NCBI GenBank assembly: GCA_026261815.1
Contig: JAMPIT010000230.1
Location: 39,702,501 to 39,766,500 of the forward strand
Direction of reading: 5' to 3'
Length of the DNA stretch: 64,000 nucleotides
Source of the DNA: Monarcha castaneiventris obscurior
Taxonomy: Eukaryota; Chordata; Aves; Passeriformes; Monarchidae
In this document: positions 29,001 through 40,000 of the stretch, in pieces
Layout: every line of letters starts with the position of its first letter
How positions within the stretch are numbered: position 1 is the first letter of the stretch
Program-made: the position numbers and the translations under genes
The notes under the pieces: model-generated
Told to the model about the DNA's origin: nothing
Databases searched by the model: none
Seen by the model: only the letters and a program-made list of their open reading frames with translations

Positions 29001-32000
29001 CTTTCAAGTCAGAGCTGCCACTGACAGACAGTAACATATAATCATGACATCAAGTCTGCATTTAACTAAGGCAGGGATGTTTCTGCAACAAGGCTCAGGA
29101 TACGATTTCATGAGAACCATAAAGGCATAACTAATTTTAGGAGTCCTTCCAGTCCTTCATTCCTGTCCCTAAAGTGCAGCATGTTCTTTAATGTTTCTGC
29201 CTTGTAAGAACAGTGGATACAGTCAGAATCATTCAGGCATACGCAGTAACTGTTGCTGTGAAGGCTGTATATCCAGGGACAAAGCTTCTGCAGGAACAAT
29301 ACAAGTCAGATGTAGCAACTGCAACAATTTGAATGAGATGTTCCTAGGACAAAACACTGCAGCTGCAGACAAACATCAGGAGGAGAAAAGCATTCTATGT
29401 TTCACTTTCATTGCATGAACAGACTAAAAATGTTGCAATCCCTAGGGAAAGACCTTGAAGTGCACACTAAAGAGGCAAGACCCAGAAGCAAGTATTAGGA
29501 ATATGGTATGGAAACAAAAAAGCTCAATGCTTTAAGAAATACGTTTACCATTTTCATGAAGAGACAAAAAATGCATGAAATCATTGTCAACAGGTTAAAA
29601 AAGGATACCAATTTTTTTCACTGATGACATTATAACCCTGCCCATAATGTTCTGTTTAGATGAGTTTTGAGCCAAGATGTTCCACGCAATTAGATGTTGT
29701 GAAACTCTTGGATCCTTCAGTAACATTAAAACAGAATGTTTTGAAAACCTCTGCATAATATTTCTAGGAAGTGTAACATACATCAGCCCCATTCCAACAC
29801 AAAACCCATGATAGGTTATTGCAGAATATTGCTCTACATTAGGGCAGAGGTGAAAACAATGCATTCCTCATGTCCTTACTGCATCTTGAACTCTGTGTTC
29901 AGAACATTCAACATCAGAATTAATAAAAAAATTCAGAAGCAAATTTTATTACTGTTTTTATTAAAATTAACTATCACTTATCAAAATCAACCTGAAAATG
30001 TACCTCTTGAGTGTGAATCCATAACCAATGAGATTTTCTGGCTATTTTAGAGATATTAAAGTTTACTGTGCTTATTTTAATTAATTTGAGGGGAAGTGGA
30101 CAGGACCTTCAATTCTGCTCCCTCCCATGATGGACCTCAGACATGCGTACGCCTTGCAGTATAACTTGCATAATTGCAGCCCCTCCACATTTTCTTCTGT
30201 GTCTTCCCGCATCTTTTTTTTTTTTAACCACATGTATCCTTTTTCTATACTTTTATCATTTCTTCCACCCTCTTTCCAGCTATACCCAAAGGTGTCCATT
30301 TCAGGGCAAGTGCTTTTTCAGTGTATGTACCACAAGAATGAAGTTTATCCATGGACTGTCACCCAAGCCTGCAACCTGCAAGGCTCATACTGCTTACAAA
30401 GTAGCTGTGGTGGCACCCAACTAGGTTTCACATTCTTATTTAAAAGCTAAAATAAAAAAAAAAATCCAAAGAAAAAACGTATTAGCAACTACATAGCAAG
30501 TATGGAATAATACAGAGATAAAGACGCAGAGGAGAAGAAACGGGGAAGCTGCACAGCCCCACTAAAACTCCTCAACCCTGTGACAGAGACCTCGTGTAAC
30601 ACATGGGTTAGTACCACTGAGGTCCTACCTCTGTCTCCTCCACAGTAAACTCACGTCTGATAGAACTCAGCAATGCCACACCTTTCACATGTTTTTACAA
30701 ACAACACACTGCACATTGCAGTAAGAATTTGTGAAGAAAAGCATACTTAAAATTAAGGAAATGGAAATTTCCTCTTGGAGCCCCTCAAACGTTACTTAAC
30801 TTTCTACTGCTTTTATTTTATTCATACATCAACTGATGTACTCCTGCTGCCCTTCAGATATTGCATGACTTCGGCCTTGCTTAACCCCTGTTGCTTTATC
30901 ATACCTACCATGCCAGCAGCTGACATTTCAGCCTGTCCCCAAATTCCATCAAACTGGACAAGAGCAAAGCACGCATCCAACAGGCACCTCTCACTAACCT
31001 GCACCATTGCCCACCCACACTCTACTCTGCTTATCTTTTGGTTAAATTCCATTGTATATCATGCACAATTTAGATCACAACTTCATTAGGAGGTGAATGT
31101 TTTCACTTTTCCATAAGGACCCATGCAAGAACACAGACATAAGACATTCTAAAGCACATGATCATTTCCCTCGGCTCCAAACATGCTATACACAAACTCC
31201 ACTTGCACACAAGTATGAATACACACTGAGGGTTGTTTCACTGCAACTCATTAGAGCAGCTTCTAGGATGTGTTCTTTTATCGTAGTCACCTAAGGTGAC
31301 AAAGAGTTACCTATGTCAAAATGCAAAAACTGGTATTCAACATTTTGCACTACATATCCTTATTTCCATTTTCTGGAAAACCTAAGAGGGGCACGGCCCT
31401 TTTGATAACAGACTATTTTCTCTACATCCTTACACCACAAATGCTTTAGGTGTCAAGGAAGTGCAAGCAGTTCAGAAGTTAAAAACCGTTAAGAAGTTAA
31501 ATGGGTCTAAAAAGCCATCGTATCAGAAGTCCCTTATGGAAAGGTAAAGATATAATTAATCAGCTTGTGGTGTCAGTATGAGACTTTCTAAACGCAACCA
31601 AGAAAAAAATTCTACAATGGTCAACTAGAGCACTAACTCACCCCATTTCTGTACTTTGCCCATGGCCACACCCTTCTCTTCCTCATTTCAATATGTGAGC
31701 AGACTTACACGATGGCAATGGGCGCTCTTGCATCTTTTTTTAGAGAATGCATTTTTTTATGCCTGCATCTTCCCCTCCTTTCTGTAGTCTCCTATCATCC
31801 TGAGTTTTCTATTACAACACACTCAGAGCACCTTCCTTCTCCGCCATTCCCCACCATGTTTTCTTGCTGCCACTTAAAATCCTCCTTTTACCCTCTTAAC
31901 CTTATTCCAGACCGACCTCATTCCCTTACACAGCTTTACTGACTCACAAATCTCCCTTCTCCACTGACCTCTCTCCTGCTGCTCAGCTTCTCATCTGGAT

Positions 32001-35000
32001 CTTTCTGAGCCAATATAAACGCAGACACTCACCTTTCCTCCCATGCCCTCTTCTCCCTGGCTCTCAATGCAAATCATGTACAAAAAACTATCCCAAAAGA
32101 ATGTCAGAATTGCAAGTAAATACTCAGAAGTTATGAAACACAAGAATCAAAATTTCCTTTAGCAAGCAATCTTAATAAGCCACTATATAAAAGAAAAGAC
32201 ATTTTAATCATTTACCAGTTGGGAGAGTTTCTCAGAGTCTCCCATAAAAGTTCAGAACAGTCAGAGAATCCCTGGCAGAAAGTGTCCCTTTCAAAGAGGT
32301 AGGTCTCTAACTGGGCCTACCAGCCCCCAGCAGGCCCTAAAACAACTTTGCATATACCCAAACACATGCAATACTGGCTAAAATTTGTGTTCTCCAACGA
32401 CCCATAGCCACCAGCACTATAGCAGCCCCACAGCTAGTTGCCCCTCTGGATTTATAGCTCTACTGTAATGTCCACTAGGGCTGAGACCCCCCCCTCCACT
32501 CACAGATACCCTAATTCTACTTTGGCAACTTCTGAAGAAGTGTCTTTGTTTGATATTTGGAAAGTGGGGTTATGAGCATCTTTCTTCTGCCATTAGAATA
32601 AGAAGATAGCTCCTGTTATATTTTGCCATCTTTCCCTCTCTCCCTTTAGTCTGCATTAGGGGAGATGAGAGATCTTGATGAACACAGACCTTCCCTCCCC
32701 AGATTCATACAAGTACCAGAGACCATTAGGAACGATCCTATAAATGCCTGAAAACCTATTCATACAAATACCTTCTGATGGGCTCGTGCATGTAACACAA
32801 ATGGCATTAAGTACTGAAGCTGTGACTGACACAGCCCTGCCAGCCAAAAAGACAAAATCAGAGAAGAGGAAGGAAATGTCCTTTAACCTTTTTCCGCATC
32901 TGCCTTCCACACTGCACTTATGACTCACTCAGTTTTTAAAAATGCAAGTTGTAGCTACCAAACCTGGGTTCAGTCACCTGCACTATAGGAAAGAAAAGCA
33001 GGACCCTGCTTTCAGCGGCCTATCCACTCAGTTTGCTTTAAAACCTAGATGATGTAACCAGTTAAAAAAAAAAACAAAAAAAACCAATCAAAAATTCTGA
33101 GTTGAGTGTCCCTTCATGCTGTAAGACTGTGAACCATCATAATAAGGAGAAGACATAGGTTCTATCAAGCCTAATAAACTATTCCTCTTTTATTAATCAA
33201 AGAGCTCACTTCAAAATTGTATAAAGAGATCTGTAATATAAGCAAGCTTGTAGGATAATGCAAAAAATAATTGTGAATACTGGTGTTGCAGTGCATGTTT
33301 TTACCTTTACTGCAAGCCATTATTCTGTGACACCACAGGCTAATTACAAGCAACTTCACATAGGCTTGTAAGTGTAGATCCCTTAAAGTTTTGTTTTAAA
33401 GTAAGCTATTTCATTTATCTCAGAGGGGGGGAAAAATGCCCAATATTGTGATTTGGGGATTTTTTTCTGTCTATATACATACATTTAGTAGCTGCTCCTC
33501 CTAGTTATATTACAAGCCATAAGCAGTCCTGCTGCATCCAGAGTGAGTAAGTGAATTCAGTACTGGCAAAAGGCTCACACTAGGCTGTCTGCCTCGCAGG
33601 CGGAAGTCTTCATCTAAAACTCACACAGAGGAGGGCCAAGGCTGTAAACAGGTTTGGAAATCACTAGCAGGTGACACGTTAATCAAGCAATCGCTAAAAC
33701 ATTTGTTTAGTTAATCTTCTAATTCAAAGTTAAGACAGGGTCATGAATATTTTTCAGCTGAGATCTTCCAGAAAGTAACTGAACCACTGTTATTCTGTTT
33801 TCACCATGCTTTACACAGTTACCAGATTGAAACAAAGCGAGTGTGTTGCATAACAAGTTGAGTCACACTATTGTTTTCAGAGCAGATAAACTTCGCATTT
33901 ATTCTTTGTATGCACCTGTCACTAGTAATTTAATCTAGGGTCTTGATGGTATATTGTAACTTCCTACCACTGCCATGGCATTCTAAATGAAAAAAGATTT
34001 ACCATATTTCTCTTGTTTAAAACTTCCCCTGGGTACCGAGCTCTTACCAACTTCAAAAGATGAAGAAATGCTATTTTTAATTATTGCTAGAAACCGACCA
34101 ATAAAAGCACTAACATTTCAACACAAATGCACCTTCTGAGTTCATGGAAAAGGATGATGAGATTTTGTTCTTAGAAGTCTTTAGTGAATTGGGAGGCTTA
34201 CTCTGAAAAATACCACATCAATGTCTAATTGTTCAGAAGTTCTGAAAATCAACACCCTTTAAAAGCCACCCAGCTGTGTAAATCACATGAGAAACTTGCA
34301 ATAATCCTCTTGAAAATTCAGCCTAACCCCATGTCCAGATCAACGAGTGTTACGATCCTGCAATCCTGACAGGCAACTCGAGCTGAGGGTGCTTGGCACC
34401 GTCTCAGCAGCACTCAGCACTCTGTGTGATCAAACCAGACAGCTAATGCAGTTCAGGCTAATGCGCTGAATGAACACACAAACAAAACAGGCTGAGGCAG
34501 AGCTATTTGAAGACTCTTACTTAGAAAACCTGTAAACCAGCCACAAGAAGCTTTACAAACTACTTGTGTTTAAGAGTGTGAATAGGTCAGAAAGAACACA
34601 GAACCAAGAAGGGGACTTGCAGTTTCACGGGGGTGATGTTGCAGAAGGCAGAGGTTGTGTGGAGGGGAAGATTTTGAAAAGCTATTTTAACTTTGAGGAA
34701 ATGAGGAGAGAGCAGAGTTACATATTAGACAAAACTGCATAGTGCTTTTAAAGGGAAGCTTTTGGAGTCTGCAATTGAAATGAGAATGCTGTGTACATAC
34801 AGTGATAAGAGCATAACAGGGAGTTTGGAAAAGATGGATAGTCCATATCTGGTCAGACTGAACTGGTAGCGCAGGAAAATATGTAAGATGAAATACCAAA
34901 ATCCCAAGCTGGAAAAAGGACCAAGAAGAGAACAAGATTGAGGATGCAGGTAGTTTTGAAAGATAACAAAACAGACACATAACATGACAACATGCAAATA

Positions 35001-36625
35001 GAAATATCCTTAATTAAGAAGTCATGAATGCACAGCACGAGTTTCATCCAGGTAGCTGAAGAATTTTAAGTCTGATTTCTCAAAATAACACAAGACTTAG
35101 TTACGCAACAAGGGAGATGTAGAAAAAAAGGCAAGAAATGAGTTTTTGAGGGCTAGGCAATCAGCAATGGGATATACCTCCTGATATTTAAAGCAGAGAG
35201 AAAGAGGAAAAATTTATGTAAACAATGCATACAAAGCATATTTACACATCTGACAGAAGGAATAAAGCACATGTGTGACTAAAGCACAGCTAGATATATT
35301 CTGATAGAGGACTGTTTAGACTAGAACCATAAAATATGATGGAACAAACTCTGAGATAAGTGACCAGCAGATATATTAAGTAAGTTTGGTAAACAGAGAT
35401 AGGATGACTGTATTATTCTACAGGGGCAGACAACATATTTGGGGGCAATGGAAGGGTATAAGAATGGGTCTGCAATGGAAGCTGAAGTTTAACAAGAAAT
35501 AAAACAAACACTGAGAAGGCATACATGAGTAAAGAACATGTGACATGAAGAACAGACCACGGATTAGTAACTTGTATATAACCATTTGAATGTACACAGA
35601 CAAAAGATGCAGTGCGGAACTATGTAATTTTGGGCAGAGGAACGATTAATAGCTATAATAAAGTCATATATCAAGGGTGTAAGTTACAAACAAGTATTAG
35701 AGATATATGTTAAGAACAGGGGCAGGGCAACTTATGCCATAGGAGTTATTTCAGTAGATGTGAATGCCTTGGGACAGTGACAGGAAAGAGAAAGTTAGCA
35801 AGGATAGCATACAGTACCGGCAAAGTTAGAGCAACACCGTATGCTTGTCATTTATAGATGTGCTCTCATCTCCTACTTCTGTCAAATATAGAATGATGAC
35901 AAAGAGAGGCTGACAAGTGCACTGTCTGCTCTACATCACAGTGAACAGACAGAATGGACAGAACGAGAAGACAGGGTGTTTGTATGCACAGATAAAGCTG
36001 CAGAGGCTTACGGGAGCATGGGCCAGCACCGTACACAGACGTGTGACCTCTGGGGCGCGAAGGAAGGGTGGGTGACAGCCGGGGTGCGCCCATAGGCCAA
36101 AGCAAAGCGGCAGAGCAAGGCGCAGGGACACGCCTGCAGGCAGCTGTACAGTGACAGCAGCTGCCCGGCCACGGCGGAGCTCCACTCACTGCGAGAGGCG
36201 AAGCAGCGGGGCCCCGGGGCTCGCAGGCAGCCGGCGGCAAGCCCGGCCGGGAGCCTGCCCGTGCCAGGAGGCGGGAAGCCATGGCAGGAAGGCGGGCTGC
36301 GCGGCAGGAAAACATGGCAGGCAGTGTGCCCGCACACCGGGGAGCGCCCGAGCGGCGATGCCGGAGCCCGGCGGGCGCTCGGGGAGGCGGGAGCCCACCC
36401 AAAGCCCGGCACAGGGACCGGCCGCCGCCGCGCCGCAGCCCGTAGGTGCCGCGGGAGGACGGGCCGGCGGCGTGAGGAGGCGGGCGAGCAGCGCCCGTGG
36501 CGGCACGGCCCGGCCCGGGCGCCCCGAAAGGCTTCCTCCCGCGGCCCAGGACAGCCGCGGGGAGGACGGGGGTCAGCCCGCGGCCGCTCCACTCACCCTT
36601 CGCTGGGAGCCTCCTCCTCGGCCAT
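10942..36625 (-). CDS. ABHD5: ABHD5 (CGI-58), lipid-droplet co-activator of ATGL; complete, 7 coding exons
   Basis: Joining seven exons on the minus strand (29+86+373+155+112+187+90 nt) gives 1032 nt, 343 codons plus TGA; human ABHD5 has 349 residues. All junctions are GT/AG and phases agree. The N-terminus carries three Trp spaced by four (W13, W17, W21), the known lipid-droplet anchor. The alpha/beta-hydrolase fold starts near residue 57, with the oxyanion-type HGFGGG at 76-81. The nucleophile elbow reads GHNLGG, so Asn147 replaces the catalytic Ser; this is normal for ABHD5, which activates PNPLA2/ATGL instead of hydrolysing fat. An HX4D motif (H321, D326) lies near the C-terminus, and RKYSS at 228-232 matches the PKA site mapped in mouse. 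The start at 36625 has a strong Kozak context (GCCGCCATGG) and gives the expected N-terminus. The family call is very secure; the exact start is less certain because of an in-frame upstream ATG at 36727. Confidence 0.96.
11032..13010 (-). other. ABHD5 intron 6
   Basis: An intron of 1979 bp. Apart from a CR1 tail at 12826-12945 it is AT-rich, with nothing recognisable. Confidence 0.85.
12826..12945 (-). repeat. CR1 LINE 3' end
   Basis: The minus-strand copy reads from its tail on the plus strand: AGAATCATAGAATGG, then GGTTGGAAGGGACC and the CCCCCTAGACCAGGCTGC block. It is 5'-truncated at about 120 bp and well preserved, so it is relatively young. It lies in ABHD5 intron 6 on the same strand as the gene. 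Confidence 0.9.
13011..13197 (-). CDS. ABHD5: ABHD5 coding exon 6
   Basis: Encodes [19 protein letters not shown] through [11 protein letters not shown] and [10 protein letters not shown], ending in phase 0. The donor is ATA|GTAAGT. The acceptor GTTGAAG|T has a short, interrupted pyrimidine tract, so it is weaker than the others in this gene, but the protein match across the junction is exact in phase. Confidence 0.95.
13726..13837 (-). CDS. ABHD5: ABHD5 coding exon 5
   Basis: Encodes [19 protein letters not shown] through [11 protein letters not shown]. It includes the RKYSS sequence (S231/S232) equivalent to the PKA-phosphorylated serine of mouse ABHD5. The acceptor is AACAG|GATT and the donor CCCAG|GTGAGT. 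Confidence 0.95.
13838..17973 (-). other. ABHD5 intron 4 (sequence between exons 5 and 4)
   Basis: An intron of 4136 bp. It contains a large minus-strand CR1 fragment (14570-15425). The rest, including 15.4-17.97 kb, shows no recognisable gene or repeat. Confidence 0.85.
14570..15425 (-). mobile_element. CR1 LINE fragment with the end of ORF2
   Basis: About 850 bp match the 3' part of CR1 on the minus strand. Around 14.77-15.08 kb the minus strand still encodes recognisable ORF2 C-terminal sequence ([22 protein letters not shown]). The upstream part shows the usual CR1 antisense phrases such as CATCAACCAACACCCC. The frame is interrupted and the copy is 5'-truncated, hence inactive. It lies in ABHD5 intron 4, sense to the gene. 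Confidence 0.88.
17974..18128 (-). CDS. ABHD5: ABHD5 coding exon 4
   Basis: Encodes [16 protein letters not shown] through [12 protein letters not shown] and one base of Gly215. The acceptor is CAACAG|GGTC and the donor TTTG|GTGAGT. The [11 protein letters not shown] block is characteristic of the ABHD4/ABHD5 subfamily. Confidence 0.96.
18969..19236 (+). repeat. CR1 LINE 3' fragment
   Basis: The plus-strand copy starts at CAACTACCTG and runs through the TTCTTCACTGAAAGGG block, GTGGAAGGTGTCCCTGCC and a CCATTTTATGATCCT tail. It is 5'-truncated and antisense to ABHD5. Confidence 0.88.
19237..19385 (+). repeat. Second CR1 3' fragment, different subfamily
   Basis: This copy directly follows the preceding CR1 tail. 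It restarts within CR1 (GAAATGGTTGAGTACCCATCC, GGAGGTATTTAGA) and ends in a diverged TCTAACCTAAGTAAGTCTG tail. Its ending matches another CR1 subfamily, the one also seen at 59.53-59.88 kb. Confidence 0.7.
21509..21881 (-). CDS. ABHD5: ABHD5 coding exon 3 (hydrolase core)
   Basis: The largest coding exon, residues 39-163. It contains SNGNKIWTL, the HGFGGG loop, [12 protein letters not shown], and the pseudo-nucleophile elbow GHNLGG (Asn147). The acceptor is CTCCAG|GTATT and the donor TCAAG|GTATGT, leaving two bases of Arg164. It is separated from exon 2 by an intron of only 275 bp. Confidence 0.97.
22157..22242 (-). CDS. ABHD5: ABHD5 coding exon 2
   Basis: Completes codon 10 and encodes the Trp-rich lipid-droplet anchor ([14 protein letters not shown]) and the KEAEDKMLK segment, then one base of Cys39. 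The acceptor is TTGTAG|G and the donor T|GTAAGT. The exon is too short to stand out as an ORF; it was found from splice phase and similarity to human ABHD5. Confidence 0.93.
25767..26161 (-). mobile_element. Probable solo LTR of an endogenous retrovirus
   Basis: A 395-bp segment begins TGTCAGCGAA and ends CGCTTAGGACA, so it has TGTC...GACA inverted termini. On the minus strand a TATATAAAC-like TATA box (near 26022-26032) precedes an AATAAA (plus 25820-25825) by about 200 bp, as in an LTR. No target-site duplication or flanking gag-pol-env sequence was recognised. The element has no protein-coding content. The family cannot be named by eye. Confidence 0.5.
26163..26223 (+). repeat. CR1 LINE 3' tail
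   Basis: Contains GAGGTTGGACTCGATGATC, CTTCCAACCT and a terminal ATTCTGTGATTCTGTGATAA. Only about 60 bp remain. It abuts the LTR-like element directly, suggesting that the LTR insertion or a deletion removed the rest. Confidence 0.85.
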
Positions 36626-37050
36626 GGCGGCGGCGCGGCGGCCGGGAGCTGACAGCGGCGGAGGGGCGGCGGTGGCGGTGGCCGGCAGCGCAGCGAGGGA
36701 CAGCGCGACAGCGGCGGCACCGGCCATCACGGGCTCCTCCCCCTCTTACTCCCTCCCTCCTGCCCGCCCGCCGCCTGCGTCACCGCCGCCGGGCCGCCCA
36801 CAGCCCCGAGCGCCCCGCACAGCCCGGAGCCCCGCGGGCCAGCCCCGGGGCCGTGTGTGGGCGGCGGGCGGGCACCGGGCATGGTGCCCACAGAGGGGAG
36901 CGGGTCCCGGGCGCTCCGCAGCCGCCCGGCAGCGGCATGGCTGGAGCAAGGCTCCCGTGGGTGGGAGCCGTGTCCCGCCTCCTGGTCCCGGGATGGCGGC
37001 GGAGATGAGGCCCGTGCGGAAGGGCCGCGGCTTCCCGGGCGGGCAGAGGG
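36100..37050. promoter_or_regulatory. CpG island and promoter of ABHD5
   Basis: A sharp rise in GC and CpG density covers ABHD5 exon 1 and upstream sequence. Several GC-box-like CCCGCCC strings are visible upstream of the start. TGCGTCA at 36776-36782 is a CRE/AP-1-like site when read on the minus strand. No clear TATA box was seen, as is usual for such promoters. Long ORFs in all frames here result from few stop codons in GC-rich DNA and are not genes. Confidence 0.8.
36597..36625 (-). CDS. ABHD5: ABHD5 coding exon 1
   Basis: Encodes residues 1-9 and two bases of codon 10: Met followed by an acidic stretch (AEEEAPSE). The donor reads GG|GTGAGT. The exon lies in the CpG island. Human ABHD5 also begins with an acidic N-terminus but is six residues longer here. 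Confidence 0.9.
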
Positions 37051-40000
37051 GCTCACGGTGCATGTGTGTGTGTCCTGTGCTGTGCACACTGAGCCCTGTG
37101 CACACATTGTGTGTCTACACTCTGCATACCCTGCATATTGTGATAAATACATCATATCTACCGAGGGGCTGCGTTCCCCACCGCCTCCCCACCGAGTAAT
37201 GCACAGCGGGGACACAACGCCGGGCAGTGGCATCTGAGAGCTGGCAAAGCCCCCGTGCAAGCCCCCTGCAAGTAAAGCAGGAGAGGTAGCAGAACCCAAA
37301 CTAAAGCATAAGCTCCTTCACAGACAGGTCTTTGGCCAGCTCACTCAGCAAGGCCTGCAAAGCAGGCAGCAGGGCTAGTCAGCACTAGTCCAGTTTGTAA
37401 TGTTTGTTTTTACATATAAGAAGCAAATTAGGAGTTCTGGATGCAACTTAAATATTATCCGTCCCTAAGATGATTCCAGGTAGAATACCTGTTGCAATTG
37501 TCATTTTCAAGTGTTTTGAAAGACTGAAGTGCAGCCGTGCTTATGGGGAGGAGAATGCTGGGATGTGCTTGTTTTAGACAGCACTTGGTCTCACAATATT
37601 GATTATGTTATGGTTCAGCTGCATGAGAACTGCATTTGTATTGGACAATCAACAAACCTTAATTGAAACAAAACAGCAAAGTGCAACAAGTGGAAGGAGT
37701 GGCAAGAAGATTTTAAGTCTTGTGTTTCTTCTGAATTTTGTAACTGAGCTCTAAAGCTGTTTTTAGAAAAACAGATGGAATGATTACTGTTTCTTTTGGT
37801 TTCTGAAATCCTTTGATAAAAGGTATAAGTTGAATTTGGTAATAGCTGAAATAATTCTCAGCTAAAACCATTCTGCAATTTAACAACAGCGATTGTTGAG
37901 ATTACACAATCTCAGCTAAAGTTTGGCTGTGTCACAATGGTTTGGCAATCTGATATTTTTCTCAGGAGAGTGTATTTATTTTTATTATTGTGCTGAAAGA
38001 TTTTCTTTATGAGAAAAGTGACTCTCAGTGTGTATAGAAGTATGTGATCGCTGGCAAAGATTTGCAATGTGGTTGCTAGAATTTGCAAACAGCCTGAAAC
38101 AATAGATCTGAATACTATGATTTTATTTCTTCTTAATTTCAATGGAATAGTAAGTTTAAAACTTCATAAATGAGATTTACATCCTCCTCATGGAATATGC
38201 ACGTGTTCGGACACAATTATCTCTGTGATTTTAATTCAGTGGTGCTCACCTGAGCAGTAATTGGTTACACTTGTTTACGAATATAATTTTACAAGCAGCC
38301 CACTTCTACTTAGCAGTCCTTCCTTCTCTTACTGAGGAATGACTCCGTTTCTTCAGAGCTGATTTGATTATGTGGATAAATCAGCTGTATTTCTGTGCAT
38401 GAAGAAATGACTGTGATAATGCTGATAGAAGAAAGAGAGTTGTGCATCAGTTGGCTAATGTTGCAGTGTAGTGTCAGTGAATGAAGGACAGCTGTATTAT
38501 GAGAAGCAAATAGTTCAGATGATTTTTTCTGGTTTTGTATTTCAGAAAATTTTCTGGACACTGAAAATGTCTCAAAGGGAATGGTCCCTGCTACTGTTTA
38601 ATCTCTCACTGCTCTGTGTTGATTTTTAGCGGGGCTTGTATCTGGCCCTCATTATTGAATTAGTTTAGTACCATTCTATTTAATATATGGTATGTTACCC
38701 ATGAGTAAGCTGCTTCTCCAAACTGCATTGGTTGCAGTTTGCAGCTTGCTAGAATCAGTCTGAGCAACAAACTGCAGAGGGGGATGACCTGGCCAAGTGT
38801 TACAGACTAGGACTGTTTAAACATGTTTATGTTAAAATAAGGTCCTTTATTATGCCTGATCTTATTTTGACATTTTGTGGGGCCTCAGAATAGCAAGGAG
38901 AAATCAGAATAAATCTGGTTGGTTTCTGCAAATGAACCTGTTTGTGATTGCAAGAGGACATTGGAGCTGTTGTAAAATGCCCCTGGGAGCACCTGTCCAT
39001 GCATTGCTGTCACTGGAGGACTGACTTCCTCTGCTGTGCTGCTTCAGGAGAGAAGCCTGTTTGCCAGCTGCCTCAGGGACTGGAGGTGCAGGTGTTGGAG
39101 TTAGCTGTGGCTAAGCCTGAGTAGAAGCCCAAATAGCACTGGTAGACTGAGGATGTAAATGAGGAACTCTACCCAGAGTCCTGGTATCTGTGTTTCTCTG
39201 GGAAGGGCTCTTTGTGTTACTGAGGTGTGGGAGGAATCCTGACATTAACTGAGCTGCTTCTGCCTGGTTTTGGACCTCAGTACTGTGGCAGCTGGATGTT
39301 TCAGCCTTGGCTAAGTCACTGAAGAAACAAAAAGTTGTAACTCTCAGTTTTTGGTGGAGTCTGGAGATTCATACTGTTGGGCCCTCTCAGACCCCAGTTG
39401 TCTACAGGGCTGTGGCAGCCCTGGGCAGCTTGTTCAAATTCTGATCTTTGTGGACTCTGTCTCAATGTTCTCCTCCAAACTGGAGTGGCAGTTTGAGAGC
39501 AGTGGCTTGTTGAGCTCCTAGTGTGCCTGCTCCATGTTATCCCGTTTCCTAGACATATGTGGGCATAGGAAGAGTTTTAAATGAGTATAGGTTGACCAAG
39601 AATTGTTCAAATACTTGGAGATCCTCCTTCACATTCACTTTGCCAACATCTTCCAACCACCATGTATCTGCCTATGGTGAGCATAAGGAGGCTATTTCTA
39701 CAGACACCCAAACTCCTGGAAGCTGTGAGGGAAGTTGGTGATGTGGGAGGCCCTCCTTGTGCCCAAGGCCTGCCTTGCATGGCAGAGCAGTCTGTCTCAG
39801 CCTCTTGTCCTTTCATATCCTTGCTGTGCAGGAGGGCAAGCTTTTTTGTGCCCCTTCTAGGACTCATGTCTGATCCTGCTCTGGGAGCAGGCTGTCTGTG
39901 AACGGGGAAATCGATGACATGGTGGCCATGACTGTAAGGGGACAGTCCCGGAGGCAATGTTTGGGGCAAACCAGAGTCTCTGAATTTTGGCACTTGAACA

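Larger units (their letters stand above)
22243..36596 (-). other. ABHD5 intron 1
   Basis: A large first intron of about 14.35 kb. It contains an LTR-like element and CR1 tail (25767-26223). About 31.7-32.05 kb is pyrimidine-rich on the plus strand and about 34.6-35.8 kb is purine-rich. No coding exon or RNA gene was recognised. Confidence 0.8.

Noticed and set aside
35866..37299. Open frames of 190-312 codons on both strands over 35.9-37.3 kb
   Set aside because: They overlap the ABHD5 CpG island, where stop codons are rare. Their composition (Pro/Arg/Ala/Gly) is that of translated GC-rich DNA and no domain is recognisable.
37856..37920. Small hairpin TGAGATT...AATCTCA and an 11-bp direct repeat TCTCAGCTAAA
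   Set aside because: Arms are only 7 bp and the repeat is short; expected by chance in 64 kb of AT-rich DNA.
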